A DNA stretch of 57,533 nucleotides from Actinomycetota bacterium (GTDB taxonomy: Bacteria; Actinomycetota; Actinomycetes; Nanopelagicales; Nanopelagicaceae). Positions 16,979 through 26,189 of this stretch are shown here, piece after piece; the first letter of the stretch is position 1, and each line of letters begins with the position of its first letter. Location of the stretch: assembly GCA_010024385.1 (NCBI GenBank), contig RGHD01000005.1:1-57533 (forward strand), in the 5' to 3' direction. A program made the position numbers and the translations under genes. Below the pieces are notes generated by a model. It saw only the letters and a list, made by a program, of their open reading frames with translations. It made no database searches and was not told the origin of the DNA.

Positions 16979-19627
16979 TTATGAGTTTAAGAGCGAGCGA
17001 AGAACGTACTGCATGATTCCACCGTGGCGGTAGTAATCGGCTTCTCCTGGAGTATCTATGCGCACAGTTGCAGCAAAGGTCTTGCTTCCAGCACTCACTG
17101 TCAGCTCCTTTGGAACTTTCCCAGTATTGAATGCTGTGATGCCGAGGATTGAGAATTCTTCCTCACCTGTCAGGCCAAGAGACTGAGCACTATCGCCATT
17201 CTTAAATTGAAGAGGTAGGACCCCCATTCCAATTAAGTTGGAACGATGAATGCGTTCAAAGCTTTCGGCAATTACTGCTCGCACTCCAAGTAATGCAGTT
17301 CCCTTAGCAGCCCAGTCACGTGAAGAGCCAGAGCCGTATTCTTTACCTGCCAAGATAACTAGGGGTGTTCCAGCGTTTTGGTAGGCAACAGATGCATCAT
17401 AAATCGTTGATTGTTTTCCGTCGGTTGCAAAGTTGCGAGTAAAACCACCCTCAACGCCATCTAGTAATAAATTCTTCAGACGAATATTGGCAAAAGTTCC
17501 ACGAATCATTACTTCATGATTTCCTCGGCGTGAGCCATAAGAGTTGAAATCTTTACGATCAATTCCATGCTCAGCTAAGTACTTACCTGCTGGTGAATCA
17601 GCTTTGATGTTTCCTGCAGGTGAAATGTGATCAGTTGTTACTGAATCCCCAAGAATTGCCAAGACGCGCGCTCCAGAGATATCTACAACCGGAGCAGGAG
17701 TTTTTGGCATTCCATCAAAGTACGGAGGCTTTCTCACATAGGTAGATTTAGGATCCCACTCAAAAACTTTCCCAACTGGAGTGGCCAATGACTTCCAGCG
17801 GTGATCTCCTTCAAAGACTGAAGCATAATCTTTTGTAAACATGGTAGATGAAATTGAGGAGTCAATAACTGATTGAATTTCAGCTGGTGTTGGCCAAATA
17901 TCGGCTAGGTATACATCTTTACCATTTTGATCTTGCCCCAGAGAGTCTTTCTCAAAGTCATGATCCATAGTTCCAGCGATTGCATAAGCCACAACCAATG
18001 GTGGTGAAGCTAAATAGTTCATCTTCACATCAGGACTAATGCGGCCCTCAAAATTTCGGTTACCAGACAGGACTGCTGTGACTGCTAAATCTGAGTCATT
18101 GACGGCCTTGCTAATTTCAATAGGCAGCGGACCCGAGTTACCAATACAGGTTACGCAACCGTAGCCAACTAAGTGGAAACCTAACGCTTGCATGTATTTA
18201 GTTAAATCAGCACGGTCATAGTAATCAGTTACAACCTTTGAGCCTGGAGCAAGAGTTGTTTTGACCCAAGGCTTTGATTTCAAACCTTTTTCAACTGCCT
18301 TTTTTGCTAGAAGTGCCGCACCAATCATTACTGATGGATTTGATGTGTTGGTGCACGATGTAATGGATGCAATAACTACATCTCCATTTTTCACACGTGT
18401 AGACCCTGCTTTTACTTCTTCTTTAGATGTTTTGTCTGAAAAGTAACTAGGCAAAATTTTTTCAAATGCTAACTTTGAATCACTCAAAGAGATGCGATCT
18501 TGTGGACGTTTAGGTCCAGCAATAGATGGAACCACGGTAGAGAGATCTAACTCAATTTGTTCAGAAAAACGTGGCTCAACAGATGGGTCATGCCAAAGGC
18601 CTTGCTTCTTTGCATACTGCTCAACTAATGCAACTTGATCATCACTTCGCCCAGTTAGGCGCAAGTAACGCAAAGCTTCTTCATCGATAGGGAAAATTGC
18701 ACATGTTGAACCGTACTCAGGACTCATATTTCCAATAGTTGTGCGATTAGCCATAGGGACTGAAACCACACCTGGGCCATAGAACTCGACAAACTTTCCA
18801 ACTACTCCGTGCTTGCGCAAGATTTCAGTGATGGTCAGGGCCATATCTGTTGCGGTAGTTCCAAGAGGTAGTTGACCGGTTAACTTAAATCCCACAACAC
18901 GTGGGATAAGCATTGAAACTGGCTGACCAAGTAGCGCTGCTTCTGCCTCAATTCCACCAACACCCCACCCAAGAACTCCTAAGCCGTTAACCATCGTTGT
19001 GTGTGAATCTGTTCCAACCACGGTGTCTGGATAAGCACGTAACACGCCGCCAACTGTGCGAGTCATGACTACGCGAGCTAGGTACTCAATATTTACTTGG
19101 TGGACAATTCCAGTTCCTGGCGGTACTACCTTGAACTCATCAAAGGCAGTTTGGCCCCAGCGTAAAAAGCGATAACGCTCTTGGTTGCGCTCATATTCAA
19201 TATCAGTATTTTGCTCAAAAGAATCTTTTGTTCCAAAAACATCTGCAATCACTGAGTGATCAATTACTAACTCTGCTGGGGCAAGAGGGTTAACTTTCGA
19301 TGGATCTCCACCCAAATCCACGATTGCCTCACGCATTGTTGCAAGATCCACAATGCAGGGCACGCCCGTAAAGTCCTGCATGACTACGCGTGCAGGAGTG
19401 AACTGAATTTCAGTATCTGGTTCTGCTGCTGGATTCCAATTAGCTAGCGCCTTGATGTGATCGGCTGTGATGTTAGCGCCATCTTCTGTGCGAAGAAGAT
19501 TCTCTAAAAGTACTTTTAGTGAGAATGGAAGGCTAGTAGCGCCCTCTATGCCGGAGATATCGAAAATCTCGTAACTCTTGCCCGCAACTTCTAGATTCTT
19601 CTTTGCGTTGAAAGAGTTCTTACTCAT
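16979..19627 (-). CDS. acnA: Aconitate hydratase A
   Basis: This 882-residue aconitase interconverts citrate and isocitrate in the TCA cycle. The [4Fe-4S] cluster ligands are Cys425 ([11 protein letters not shown]) and Cys491/Cys494 ([11 protein letters not shown]). [14 protein letters not shown] and the C-terminal swivel domain ([27 protein letters not shown]) are present, giving the AcnA/IRP1 type. The frame is open further upstream, but ATG at 19627 is preferred: it follows AGGGGAG, starts with [14 protein letters not shown] as in homologues, and leaves a 34-bp gap to the methyltransferase stop instead of an overlap. In eukaryotes and some bacteria such proteins moonlight in RNA binding; nothing here speaks to that. 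Confidence 0.95.
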   Translation of the reverse strand: MSKNSFNAKKNLEVAGKSYEIFDISGIEGATSLPFSLKVLLENLLRTEDGANITADHIKALANWNPAAEPDTEIQFTPARVVMQDFTGVPCIVDLATMREAIVDLGGDPSKVNPLAPAELVIDHSVIADVFGTKDSFEQNTDIEYERNQERYRFLRWGQTAFDEFKVVPPGTGIVHQVNIEYLARVVMTRTVGGVLRAYPDTVVGTDSHTTMVNGLGVLGWGVGGIEAEAALLGQPVSMLIPRVVGFKLTGQLPLGTTATDMALTITEILRKHGVVGKFVEFYGPGVVSVPMANRTTIGNMSPEYGSTCAIFPIDEEALRYLRLTGRSDDQVALVEQYAKKQGLWHDPSVEPRFSEQIELDLSTVVPSIAGPKRPQDRISLSDSKLAFEKILPSYFSDKTSKEEVKAGSTRVKNGDVVIASITSCTNTSNPSVMIGAALLAKKAVEKGLKSKPWVKTTLAPGSKVVTDYYDRADLTKYMQALGFHLVGYGCVTCIGNSGPLPIEISKAVNDSDLAVTAVLSGNRNFEGRISPDVKMNYLASPPLVVAYAIAGTMDHDFEKDSLGQDQNGKDVYLADIWPTPAEIQSVIDSSISSTMFTKDYASVFEGDHRWKSLATPVGKVFEWDPKSTYVRKPPYFDGMPKTPAPVVDISGARVLAILGDSVTTDHISPAGNIKADSPAGKYLAEHGIDRKDFNSYGSRRGNHEVMIRGTFANIRLKNLLLDGVEGGFTRNFATDGKQSTIYDASVAYQNAGTPLVILAGKEYGSGSSRDWAAKGTALLGVRAVIAESFERIHRSNLIGMGVLPLQFKNGDSAQSLGLTGEEEFSILGITAFNTGKVPKELTVSAGSKTFAATVRIDTPGEADYYRHGGIMQYVLRSLLNS

Positions 19628-19661
19628 CATCTCCCCTAATAAATCTTCGCTTTCTTGAGCG

Positions 19662-20876
19662 TCAAGATACCTTAGCGGGCTCAAAGCGCGCAACACATTC
19701 GATGTGATGTGTCATTGGAAAGAGATCAAAAGCTCTCAATTTTACGAGTGAATATCCACGTTCCAAAAAGTAACCAGTATCACGCGCTAATGCCGCTGGA
19801 TCACATGCCACATAGACAATTGTTCGTGGCTTGAGTCTGGCAATTTCTTCGACCACTATTTTTCCAGCACCATCGCGGGGCGGGTCTAGAACTACAACAT
19901 CTGCCGAATTTATCCTTGGTAGGTGCGTGGCCACATCTCCAGTTATAACTTTGACATTTACGTTTTCAGCAAAATTTCTAGAAGCATCAGAGGTTGCACT
20001 TTTGCTACCTTCGATGAGTTCTATTCTTCCTTCTGGTCCCACGAGTTCAATAAGAGCTGCGGCAAAAAGTCCAACACCTCCATAGAGATCCAAAACATGA
20101 TCGGCGTTCTTAACTCCAGCAAAATCTCGGACAACTTCACTCAACACACTAGGGGCATTTACATGGCCTTGCCAAAAAGAGTTATTGCTAACCTCTAAAG
20201 TTTTATCCAAAACCTTTTCATGCAATATTGCCGGTCCTTCGCTCAAGCGAGACTTGCTTTCTCCGCGAGTTGGCATAAGTGAAATAGAGCGTTCATCACT
20301 ATTGGAGGCAGCTATCTCAACGCGCATATCCCCTTTCCACGTTCTAGCAGCTAATTCAGAAAATCCAATCTCCTTAGCAGCAACCAAACAATTAGAAACT
20401 GGAATCACTGTGTGACTTCGAGAGCCAATAAATCCAAGCCGACCATTTTTATCAGTTGTTGAAGTGATCCGAGAGCGCCAACCAAGTTCTGGGCCAACAC
20501 CTTCAACCTCAACCACTATTTCCATCTTTGCAATTCGTGCAAATTGCTCAGTTACGACATCAGCTTTTAGTTTTCGTTGCCGCTCGATAGTGATGTGCTG
20601 AAAATCGCAACCTCCGCACCCGTTACGGTTTGAGTATTCACATGGTGCAACAACACGGTCACTGGATGCTTCCAAGGTTTCAACAACATCTGCGCGATTA
20701 AAGGAACTTCCTACCGAAGTGATTTGGATGCGGCACTTTTCGCCGGGAATGGCATGGCGCACGAAAATCACGCAGCCTTCGTGTCGGGCAATAAAGTGGC
20801 CGCCGTGGGCAACCTTTTCTATTGTTACCTCGATAACTTCGCCGACCACAAGGGTTCTTTTCATAGTTGGTGCCAC
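19662..20876 (-). CDS. TrmA/RumA-family SAM-dependent RNA uridine-C5 methyltransferase
   Basis: This 404-residue enzyme has an N-terminal TRAM RNA-binding domain (residues 10-65). An iron-sulfur cysteine set follows (Cys79, Cys87, Cys90, Cys163: C-x7-C-x2-C and a distant fourth). The C-terminal methyltransferase has SAM motif [13 protein letters not shown], catalytic-domain motif [11 protein letters not shown] and the nucleophile Cys358 in YVACDPAAL. It methylates uridine C5 in rRNA or tRNA; which base is not decidable. GTG at 20876 is the start because TAAGGT lies 7 nt upstream. It is divergent from trkA with only 32 bp between the start codons. It probably continues into acnA (34-bp gap). 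Confidence 0.88.
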   Translation of the reverse strand: MAPTMKRTLVVGEVIEVTIEKVAHGGHFIARHEGCVIFVRHAIPGEKCRIQITSVGSSFNRADVVETLEASSDRVVAPCEYSNRNGCGGCDFQHITIERQRKLKADVVTEQFARIAKMEIVVEVEGVGPELGWRSRITSTTDKNGRLGFIGSRSHTVIPVSNCLVAAKEIGFSELAARTWKGDMRVEIAASNSDERSISLMPTRGESKSRLSEGPAILHEKVLDKTLEVSNNSFWQGHVNAPSVLSEVVRDFAGVKNADHVLDLYGGVGLFAAALIELVGPEGRIELIEGSKSATSDASRNFAENVNVKVITGDVATHLPRINSADVVVLDPPRDGAGKIVVEEIARLKPRTIVYVACDPAALARDTGYFLERGYSLVKLRAFDLFPMTHHIECVARFEPAKVS

Positions 20877-20883
20877 AGAACTA

Positions 20884-20889
20884 ACCTTA
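20884..20889 (-). promoter_or_regulatory. -10 hexamer TAAGGT for the RNA methyltransferase
   Basis: Minus-strand TAAGGT ends 7 nt before GTG 20876. It is back-to-back with the trkA -10 hexamer, 6 bp away. Confidence 0.5.
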
Positions 20890-20895
20890 TGGGTG

Positions 20896-20901
20896 TAAGT
20901 T
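20896..20901 (+). promoter_or_regulatory. -10 hexamer TAAGTT for trkA
   Basis: TAAGTT ends 7 nt before ATG 20909; spacer AATACAT has no Shine-Dalgarno sequence. Predicted leaderless promoter, sharing a 32-bp divergent region. Confidence 0.5.
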
Positions 20902-20908
20902 AATACAT

Positions 20909-21577
20909 ATGCACGTAGTCATCATGGGATGCGGTCGAGTCGGCTCATCACTGGCCAATGATCTTGAAGCCGCTGGCCACACCGTTGCTGTAATTGACCA
21001 AGCACGTGAAGCGTTTCGCCGCTTGGGTCCAAACTTCAAAGGCAAAACAGTCACTGGTGTTGGCTTTGACCGAGATGTACTGCGCGAAGCTGGAATTCAA
21101 GATGCCGATGCATTTGCAGCTGTTAGTAATGGTGATAACTCAAACATTTTGGCCGCACGCGTTGCTCGAGAAACGTATGGAGTTCAAAACGTTGTAGCCC
21201 GCATTTATGATCCAGGTCGTGCTGAAATTTATCAGCGCCTAGGAATCCCAACAGTTGCGACAGTTCTTTGGGCAACAGATCAAATTTTGCGCAGATTGCT
21301 TCCAGAAGGTTCACGTTCTGAATGGCGCGATGCCAGTGGAACCGTCCAACTCTGTGAAATGCACCCACACAATGATTGGTATGGACGACAGATTCTTCTT
21401 ATAGATGAGCTCACTCCAGCTCGTGTGGCATTCATTACTCGCCTTGGAGTTGGCCTCATTCCTGACGAACACACCGTTTTGCAACAAGGCGATCTGATCC
21501 ATGTAGTGGTGCGCGATCAAGACATTGCTAAGACTGAAGAAATCCTGGCTAATTCACCAGATGGAGAGCGTCAATGA
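20909..21577 (+). CDS. TrkA-type potassium-uptake regulatory protein (first of two)
   Basis: This 222-residue RCK protein has an N-terminal RCK_N Rossmann domain (VIMGCGRVGSSLA, residues 4-16, with the acidic end VIDQ) that binds NAD(H) or ATP. A C-terminal RCK_C domain follows (about 140-215). Such subunits form gating rings on TrkH/KtrB-type potassium channels at the membrane's inner face. It is paired with a second TrkA gene through a 4-bp ATGA overlap, the CeoB/CeoC arrangement of Actinobacteria. No channel subunit is adjacent, so the partner must be encoded elsewhere. Confidence 0.9.
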   Translation: MHVVIMGCGRVGSSLANDLEAAGHTVAVIDQAREAFRRLGPNFKGKTVTGVGFDRDVLREAGIQDADAFAAVSNGDNSNILAARVARETYGVQNVVARIYDPGRAEIYQRLGIPTVATVLWATDQILRRLLPEGSRSEWRDASGTVQLCEMHPHNDWYGRQILLIDELTPARVAFITRLGVGLIPDEHTVLQQGDLIHVVVRDQDIAKTEEILANSPDGERQ

Positions 21578-22233
21578 GAGTTGCAATCGCTGGTGCAGGA
21601 AACGTGGGTCGAGCCATTGCGCGCGAACTTCTAGATAACGGACACCAAGTATTACTTATCGACAAAGATCCCAAAGCCCTAAAACTTGAGAGCGTCCCAG
21701 ATGCTGAGTGGTTGATGGCAGATGCTTGTGAGATTACATCTTTAGATAATGCTCACCTCAATACATGCCATGTTTTAGTTGCTGCAACGGGTGATGACAA
21801 AGCAAATTTAGTGACATCACTTCTGGGAAAAACTGAATATGGTGTGCCACGTGTGGTTGCTCGAATTAATCATCCAAAGAATGAATGGCTCTTTGACTCT
21901 TCTTGGGGCGTAGACGTAGCGGTATCAACTCCTCGCATTATTGCAGCCCTTGTTGAAGAAGCTGTAAGTGTTGGTGACGTTGTTCGCTTATTTTCATTTA
22001 AAAAGGGTCAGGCAAATCTTGTGGAGTTGACTCTTCCTGATGGATCATCATGCATTGGAAAAACCGTGGAAGAGATTGAACTTCCAGAGGATGCAGCCCT
22101 TGCAGCAATAGTTCGAGATGGCCGTGTAATTACAGCTAAAGCCCATGATGTATTTGCTGCTGGAGATGAACTTCTATTTGTTGCTTCATCTGATGCTGAA
22201 GCTCACATTAAATCTTGCTTCATAACTAGCTAG
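21574..22233 (+). CDS. TrkA-type potassium-uptake regulatory protein (second of two)
   Basis: This 219-residue RCK protein has MRVAIAGAGNVGRAIAREL (nucleotide-binding glycine loop, residues 1-19), the acidic LIDKD after strand 2, and an RCK_C domain ending in DELLFVASSDAEA. It is distinct enough in sequence from the gene before it that the pair is an old duplication rather than a recent repeat. The two products probably assemble as a hetero-octameric gating ring. Its start overlaps the first gene by 4 bp, and its last 8 bp overlap the stop of the convergent DUF3159 gene. Confidence 0.9.
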   Translation: MRVAIAGAGNVGRAIARELLDNGHQVLLIDKDPKALKLESVPDAEWLMADACEITSLDNAHLNTCHVLVAATGDDKANLVTSLLGKTEYGVPRVVARINHPKNEWLFDSSWGVDVAVSTPRIIAALVEEAVSVGDVVRLFSFKKGQANLVELTLPDGSSCIGKTVEEIELPEDAALAAIVRDGRVITAKAHDVFAAGDELLFVASSDAEAHIKSCFITS

Positions 22234-22843
22234 ATTTAATCACAGGCGGGGCAGTTTTAATCACTAACCAACTTCCGTAGGCTGTAGCAAAAAATAACGG
22301 ATAACCCATCGCAAGATTAACTGTGCCAAGTAAGTTCACATTGCCGCTACGATAAATTGGGTACTGAACTGCAATGCGTGAGAAGAACATGGCAACCCAG
22401 ATCCAGCTAGCCCGTGTGTAAACCTTCTTGCGAGCTGGATTTTTGCGCCATTCAAAGTTTTCACCTAGCAATGGCCCTAGAACAATTCCCAATAAGGGCC
22501 ACCCAATAAGATTTGCGACTAAATACGCAGTTCCATATGCAAGATTTGTGAGTAGTTTAGGTATGTAAAAGTCAGATGCGTTTCCGGAACGATTGGCAAA
22601 ATAAGCACATATCAAAACACCCAAAATACCCGAGACTGAATGCTGAATAGTATCTTTTTTGGCTAGACGCAAAATTGCTAAAAAGATTGAAAGACTCAAC
22701 GCCGCAATTATGGCCTCCCGAAGATTATTTCTGAGGTTAAAAGTTACAAGGAAAATTAGAGCTGGAAGACCTGAGTCAATAAGCCCTTTCTTTCCTCCAA
22801 GGGCTTTTATTACAGTCTCTTTGTCTTGATTATGTTCGCTCAT
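22226..22843 (-). CDS. DUF3159-family membrane protein
   Basis: This 205-residue protein has about five to six hydrophobic segments and the family's opening pattern (ALGGKKGLIDSGLPALIFLVTF is reduced here to motifs ALGGKKG at about 14-20 and DSGLPALIF at 23-31). DUF3159 proteins are restricted to Actinobacteria and of unknown function. The gene follows dut with an ATGA overlap, and in related genomes it sits in the same dut / TrkA neighbourhood, usually with a DUF3710 gene that is absent here. Later motifs include RIAVQYPIYRSGN and a final hydrophobic helix. Membrane location is seen from sequence; nothing indicates the substrate or partner. Confidence 0.82.
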   Translation of the reverse strand: MSEHNQDKETVIKALGGKKGLIDSGLPALIFLVTFNLRNNLREAIIAALSLSIFLAILRLAKKDTIQHSVSGILGVLICAYFANRSGNASDFYIPKLLTNLAYGTAYLVANLIGWPLLGIVLGPLLGENFEWRKNPARKKVYTRASWIWVAMFFSRIAVQYPIYRSGNVNLLGTVNLAMGYPLFFATAYGSWLVIKTAPPVIKSS

Positions 22844-23283
22844 ACCACTCCCGTTGATCCAAAACCATCACTACCTCGGCTAGATCCAGGTAATTCTTCT
22901 ACTTCAATGAACTCGGCTCTTTCAACTTGTTGAATAACCAATTGGGCAATCCGATCGCCCTTCTTGAATGCAACTGATTCTTTAGAATCATGATTAATCA
23001 AAATGCAAGCAATTTCACCACGATAGCCAGCATCTATGGTTCCAGGTGTGTTCACTAATGTAACTCCATGTTTAATTGCCAATCCAGATCGCGGATGAAC
23101 CAGCGCCACATAGCCATCAGGAAGTGCGATTGAAATACCAGTTGGAATGATTGCGCGTTCCCCTGGAGCTAAAGTGAAATCTTTTGTAGTTACTAAATCA
23201 GCTCCAGCATCGCCACCTTTTGCATAGCGTGGAAGTGGAACAGAATGATCCAAGCGCTTAATCAAAACCTTAAGTTGACTCAT
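22840..23283 (-). CDS. dut: Deoxyuridine 5'-triphosphate nucleotidohydrolase (dUTPase)
   Basis: This 147-residue trimeric dUTPase hydrolyses dUTP to dUMP and pyrophosphate, keeping uracil out of DNA and supplying dTMP synthesis. The conserved motifs are all present: AGADLVT (motif 1, about 27-33), HPRSGLAIKHGVTLVNTPGTID (as PRSGLA and GTIDAGYRGE, motifs 2-3), GDRIAQLVI (motif 4) and the C-terminal arginine/glycine arm GSSRGSDGFGSTG (motif 5) that closes over the active site. The ATG directly abuts the stop of the upstream thioesterase (TAGATG), and the stop overlaps DUF3159, so the three genes form one unit. Confidence 0.95.
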   Translation of the reverse strand: MSQLKVLIKRLDHSVPLPRYAKGGDAGADLVTTKDFTLAPGERAIIPTGISIALPDGYVALVHPRSGLAIKHGVTLVNTPGTIDAGYRGEIACILINHDSKESVAFKKGDRIAQLVIQQVERAEFIEVEELPGSSRGSDGFGSTGVV

Positions 23284-23868
23284 CTACGGATTAATCTCAA
23301 AATCAGGATCAACAAATGCCAAAATCTCAGGACTCTTAGCAATGTGGTCTAAGTACTCCTTGGGCGCATTATTGAGGAAGTGATCCATTGGAACAATGAC
23401 AAATAAAGCAGCTGCACGAACTGCTAGAGGACCATCTGGTGTATCTAAACGACCTTCAGCGGAGGAATAAACTTTTCGTTTTACTTGACCAGTAATTTTT
23501 GCACTTATGTGCAAGGTTGATCCCATAGGAACAGGTTTTAAGAAATCTGTTTCTAGGCGGGCAGTAACCGCAGGCGCACGAAGTAACCACATTAATTTTC
23601 CAAGTGCTTCATCAAAGGCTAGTGAAAGTAATCCTCCATGGGCTAGACCAGGTGCTCCTTGATGATTTTCAGTTACAGTAAATTGTGCAGTTATGTCAGC
23701 ACCAACTCCGGCATAAGCAACAAGATGTAAACCAGTGGGATGGAGTTCACCACAACCAAAGCAGTGGCCAAAATGGGAAGGAATTTTTGAGCCAACTGGT
23801 GGAGCTTTTGGATGTCGCTCTGGAATGATGGCACCTTCAGGTGGCACGGTCGATGCGATACGGCTCAT
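23284..23868 (-). CDS. PaaI-type hotdog-fold acyl-CoA thioesterase
   Basis: This 194-residue hotdog protein shows HCFGCGELHPTGLHL (about 40-54), the catalytic/helix region APGLAHGGLLSLAFDEALG (about 82-100) with His-Gly-Gly, and ARLETDFLKPVP. The family hydrolyses small or aromatic acyl-CoA thioesters. The frame is open far upstream, but ATG at 23868 is right: a TACTCT hexamer lies 7 nt before it, and longer versions would run through the divergent DUF3093 gene. The physiological substrate is unknown; it may recycle CoA in fatty-acid oxidation given fadA/fadB in the genome. Confidence 0.82.
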   Translation of the reverse strand: MSRIASTVPPEGAIIPERHPKAPPVGSKIPSHFGHCFGCGELHPTGLHLVAYAGVGADITAQFTVTENHQGAPGLAHGGLLSLAFDEALGKLMWLLRAPAVTARLETDFLKPVPMGSTLHISAKITGQVKRKVYSSAEGRLDTPDGPLAVRAAALFVIVPMDHFLNNAPKEYLDHIAKSPEILAFVDPDFEINP

Positions 23869-23875
23869 GAAGCAA

Positions 23876-23881
23876 AGAGTA
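23876..23881 (-). promoter_or_regulatory. -10 hexamer TACTCT for the thioesterase-dut-DUF3159 unit
   Basis: Minus-strand TACTCT ends 7 nt before ATG 23868. The divergent DUF3093 -10 lies only 5 bp away. Confidence 0.5.
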
Positions 23882-23886
23882 TCCGA

Positions 23887-23892
23887 TAGCGT
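23887..23892 (+). promoter_or_regulatory. -10 hexamer TAGCGT for the DUF3093 gene
   Basis: TAGCGT ends 7 nt before ATG 23900; the spacer ATGACCT has no Shine-Dalgarno sequence. Predicted leaderless promoter. Confidence 0.5.
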
Positions 23893-23899
23893 ATGACCT

Positions 23900-24334
23900 A
23901 TGCGATACCGCGAAGTGATCCGTATGCCATTATGGCTAATCGCACTCATATACTTCTTTTTTCTCTCCTTTGTACTCTCAGTTTGGGCTGCACTCGGAAA
24001 CTCTGCAGCACTAGTTACCTTTCTTGCACTTAGCGCCTTATTGGTATTGATTTCGATCCGCACGCGCTTAATAATTCAAGTTGATCACTCTGAACTCATG
24101 GTGGGCAAAGCTCATATTGAATTGAAATACATAGGACAGGTTACAGAGTTAGATAGCGCAGCTATGAAAGCCATCAGATCTCGTGATGCAAATCCAAAGG
24201 CCTTTTTAGTATTTAGATTTTGGTCATCAACGGGGGTGAAAGTAGAAGTAATTGATGAACGAGATGAAACGCCTTACTGGTTAATTACAAGTAATAAAGC
24301 GAATCAACTGGCTAAAGCTTTGAAAGAGAATTAA
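23900..24334 (+). CDS. DUF3093-family membrane protein
   Basis: This 144-residue protein starts with a YREVIRMPLW segment followed by two membrane helices (about 9-31 and 33-50). A soluble part follows with the family's RLIIQVDHSELMVGKAHIE-like strand pattern (as VDHSELMVGKAHI) and a PYWLITSNKANQLAKAL C-terminus. DUF3093 is found in Actinobacteria and is usually near dut and DUF4193 genes, exactly as here; its function is unknown. The soluble half resembles a PH-like domain facing the cytoplasm (inference). The stop overlaps that of the convergent DUF4193 gene by 4 bp. Confidence 0.82.
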   Translation: MRYREVIRMPLWLIALIYFFFLSFVLSVWAALGNSAALVTFLALSALLVLISIRTRLIIQVDHSELMVGKAHIELKYIGQVTELDSAAMKAIRSRDANPKAFLVFRFWSSTGVKVEVIDERDETPYWLITSNKANQLAKALKEN

Positions 24335-24627
24335 TTACATTCTCTACAAATAGCCTTGGCACCTTCGCCTTTTGCAAGCTGAGTGATATGATGCACAAGG
24401 AAGCAACGTGAACATGTGAATTCATCAACCTGCTTTGGTACAACTCGAACTGCTAATTCTTCACCTGATAAATCTGCACCAGGCAGTTCTAGGCTTTCAG
24501 CAGCTTCAGCTTCATCGACATCGATCTGGCCGGATTGAGCATCGACACGTTTAGCTTTTAATTCTTCTAACGACTCTTCATGTAGTTCTTCATCGGTTTT
24601 TCTGGGTGTGTCGTAATCTGTTGCCAT
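24331..24627 (-). CDS. DUF4193-family zinc-ribbon-like protein
   Basis: This 98-residue acidic protein begins MATDYDTPRKTDEE and ends with a cysteine motif FTCSRCFLVHH...CRECN (two CxxC pairs, about residues 72-98), suggesting a bound zinc. DUF4193 proteins are conserved across Actinobacteria, where some are annotated as dksA-like or RNA-polymerase-related; that role is not shown by the sequence. The start at 24627 is set by the ribosome-binding site GAGGTGAG about 4 nt upstream and by family N-termini; the frame is open to an ATG 57 bp earlier. It overlaps the DUF3093 stop by 4 bp. Confidence 0.85.
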   Translation of the reverse strand: MATDYDTPRKTDEELHEESLEELKAKRVDAQSGQIDVDEAEAAESLELPGADLSGEELAVRVVPKQVDEFTCSRCFLVHHITQLAKGEGAKAICRECN

Positions 24628-24722
24628 TGCTCTCACCTCGATTCCATACTTGACTAGTACCTGCGGGCGCATCATGGCGCACATCAGCCTTTACTGTTGC
24701 TATAACGCTCGGCGTGTCGGGG

Positions 24723-26189
24723 TTATTCCCCCCTCACTTGCACCTTTTCTATCGCCGCAGCCAGCATTGCATCGACCCGACCATGAATAGCAGTCCCACC
24801 CTCTACATACACCTCAGAAAAGATTTCTCCACGCTCATGAATCTCATGCACTAAGTCACCTCGCTCATATGGAATCACTGCATTAATTTCAACTGATGGC
24901 CGTGGCAATGAACGCTCAATTGCATAAACCAGACCTTCGATACCAAAGCCAGTTCTGACTGAAAATGCATAGCTATTTGGTTCTTTCCGCAAAATCTCCA
25001 TGACAACCTCAGGATTAGCAACATCAACTTTGTTAATCGCGATAATTTCAGGAATATCTCCGCCGCCAATTTCTGCAATTACTTCACGAACTGCGCGAAT
25101 CTGTTCAAATGGATCTGGGTGAGATCCATCGACAACATGCACAATGACATCAGAACCAGAGACCTCTTCGAGTGTTGATTTAAAGGCGTCAATTAACTGA
25201 TGAGGTAGGTGTCGAACGAATCCCACCGTGTCACTTAATGTGTATACACGGCCATCACTTGTTTGCGATTTACGAACAGTTGGATCCAGTGTTGCAAAGA
25301 GTGCGTTCTCAACAAGGACACCGGCATCAGTGAGACGATTGAGCAGCGATGATTTACCAGCATTGGTATATCCGGCAATAGCAACAGAGGGGATGTTAAA
25401 GCGTTTGCGCTCTTGTCGCTTGGTATCGCGCGCGACTTTCATCTCAGCAATCTCTTTGCGCAGTTTTGCCATCTTGTCGCGGATTTTGCGCCGATCGGTT
25501 TCAATCTTTGTTTCACCTGGACCACGTCCACCAATACCAGCACCACCAGCTGCACGACCGCCTGCTTGGCGTGAGAGTGAATCACCCCAACCACGTAGAC
25601 GTGGAAGAAGATATGCAATTTGTGCCAGCTCTACTTGTGCCTTACCTTCTTTGCTCTTAGCGTGTTGAGCGAAAATATCTAGAATCAAAGCGGTGCGATC
25701 CACAACCTTTACCTTGATCTTCTCTTCTAACTGTCGAAGCTGGGAAGGAGAAAGTTCTCCATCGCAAATCACGGTATCAGCCCCAGTTGCAACAACAATC
25801 TGCTTTAGCTCTGCGACTTTTCCAGAACCAATATATGTCGCTGAATCTGGTTTATCGCGACGTTGAATAATGCCTTCCATAACTTCTGAACCTGCAGTTT
25901 CAGCCAATGCTTTAAGTTCTGCTAATGAATTCTCAGCCATCTCTGAAGTGCCCTCAGTCCACACACCTACTAAAACAACTTTTTCAAGTTGTAATTCACG
26001 ATTTTCAACCTCAGTAATATCTTGGAGCTGTGTAGAAAAACCCTTTACGCGTCTTAATGAATGCCGCTCTGAAAGTTCCTGAGTTGGTTCTACTAATTCA
26101 TCCTCATCACTGGCATCGTATTCAGCGGCAACGCGCGCGCTTTCAGCAAGCAGAGCTTCAAACTCGTCATCAAACTCTTTATCAGGCAA
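24723..26189 (-). CDS. hflX: GTPase HflX
   Basis: This 488-residue ribosome-associated GTPase splits stalled or stressed 70S ribosomes. An N-terminal HflX domain carries YIGSGKVAEL and DGELSPSQLRQLEE. A helical linker contains GGRGPGETKIETDRR (as GPGETKIE). The G domain has G1 GYTNAGKS (about 273-280), G2 DPTVR, G3 DTVGFVRHLP (about 320-329) and G4 NKVD. TTG at 26189 is chosen because GGAG lies 7 nt upstream inside dapF; it overlaps the dapF stop by 8 bp. A further upstream frame extension exists but lies within dapF coding sequence. It is the last gene of the miaB-miaA-dapF-hflX unit. Confidence 0.93.
   Translation of the reverse strand: MPDKEFDDEFEALLAESARVAAEYDASDEDELVEPTQELSERHSLRRVKGFSTQLQDITEVENRELQLEKVVLVGVWTEGTSEMAENSLAELKALAETAGSEVMEGIIQRRDKPDSATYIGSGKVAELKQIVVATGADTVICDGELSPSQLRQLEEKIKVKVVDRTALILDIFAQHAKSKEGKAQVELAQIAYLLPRLRGWGDSLSRQAGGRAAGGAGIGGRGPGETKIETDRRKIRDKMAKLRKEIAEMKVARDTKRQERKRFNIPSVAIAGYTNAGKSSLLNRLTDAGVLVENALFATLDPTVRKSQTSDGRVYTLSDTVGFVRHLPHQLIDAFKSTLEEVSGSDVIVHVVDGSHPDPFEQIRAVREVIAEIGGGDIPEIIAINKVDVANPEVVMEILRKEPNSYAFSVRTGFGIEGLVYAIERSLPRPSVEINAVIPYERGDLVHEIHERGEIFSEVYVEGGTAIHGRVDAMLAAAIEKVQVRGE

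Noticed and set aside
18145-18165. TTACGCAAC inside acnA matching one arm of the FTR1 repeat
   Set aside because: Single half-site within codons for the cluster-binding Cys region; no partner arm, so coincidence.
23869-24063. 65 extra N-terminal residues for the PaaI thioesterase
   Set aside because: They would be antisense to the DUF3093 start, are not hotdog-like, and the -10 hexamer fits ATG 23868.
24719-24731. GGGG-TTATT-CCCC at the hflX stop as a terminator
   Set aside because: Only a 4-bp stem and no T-run on either strand.
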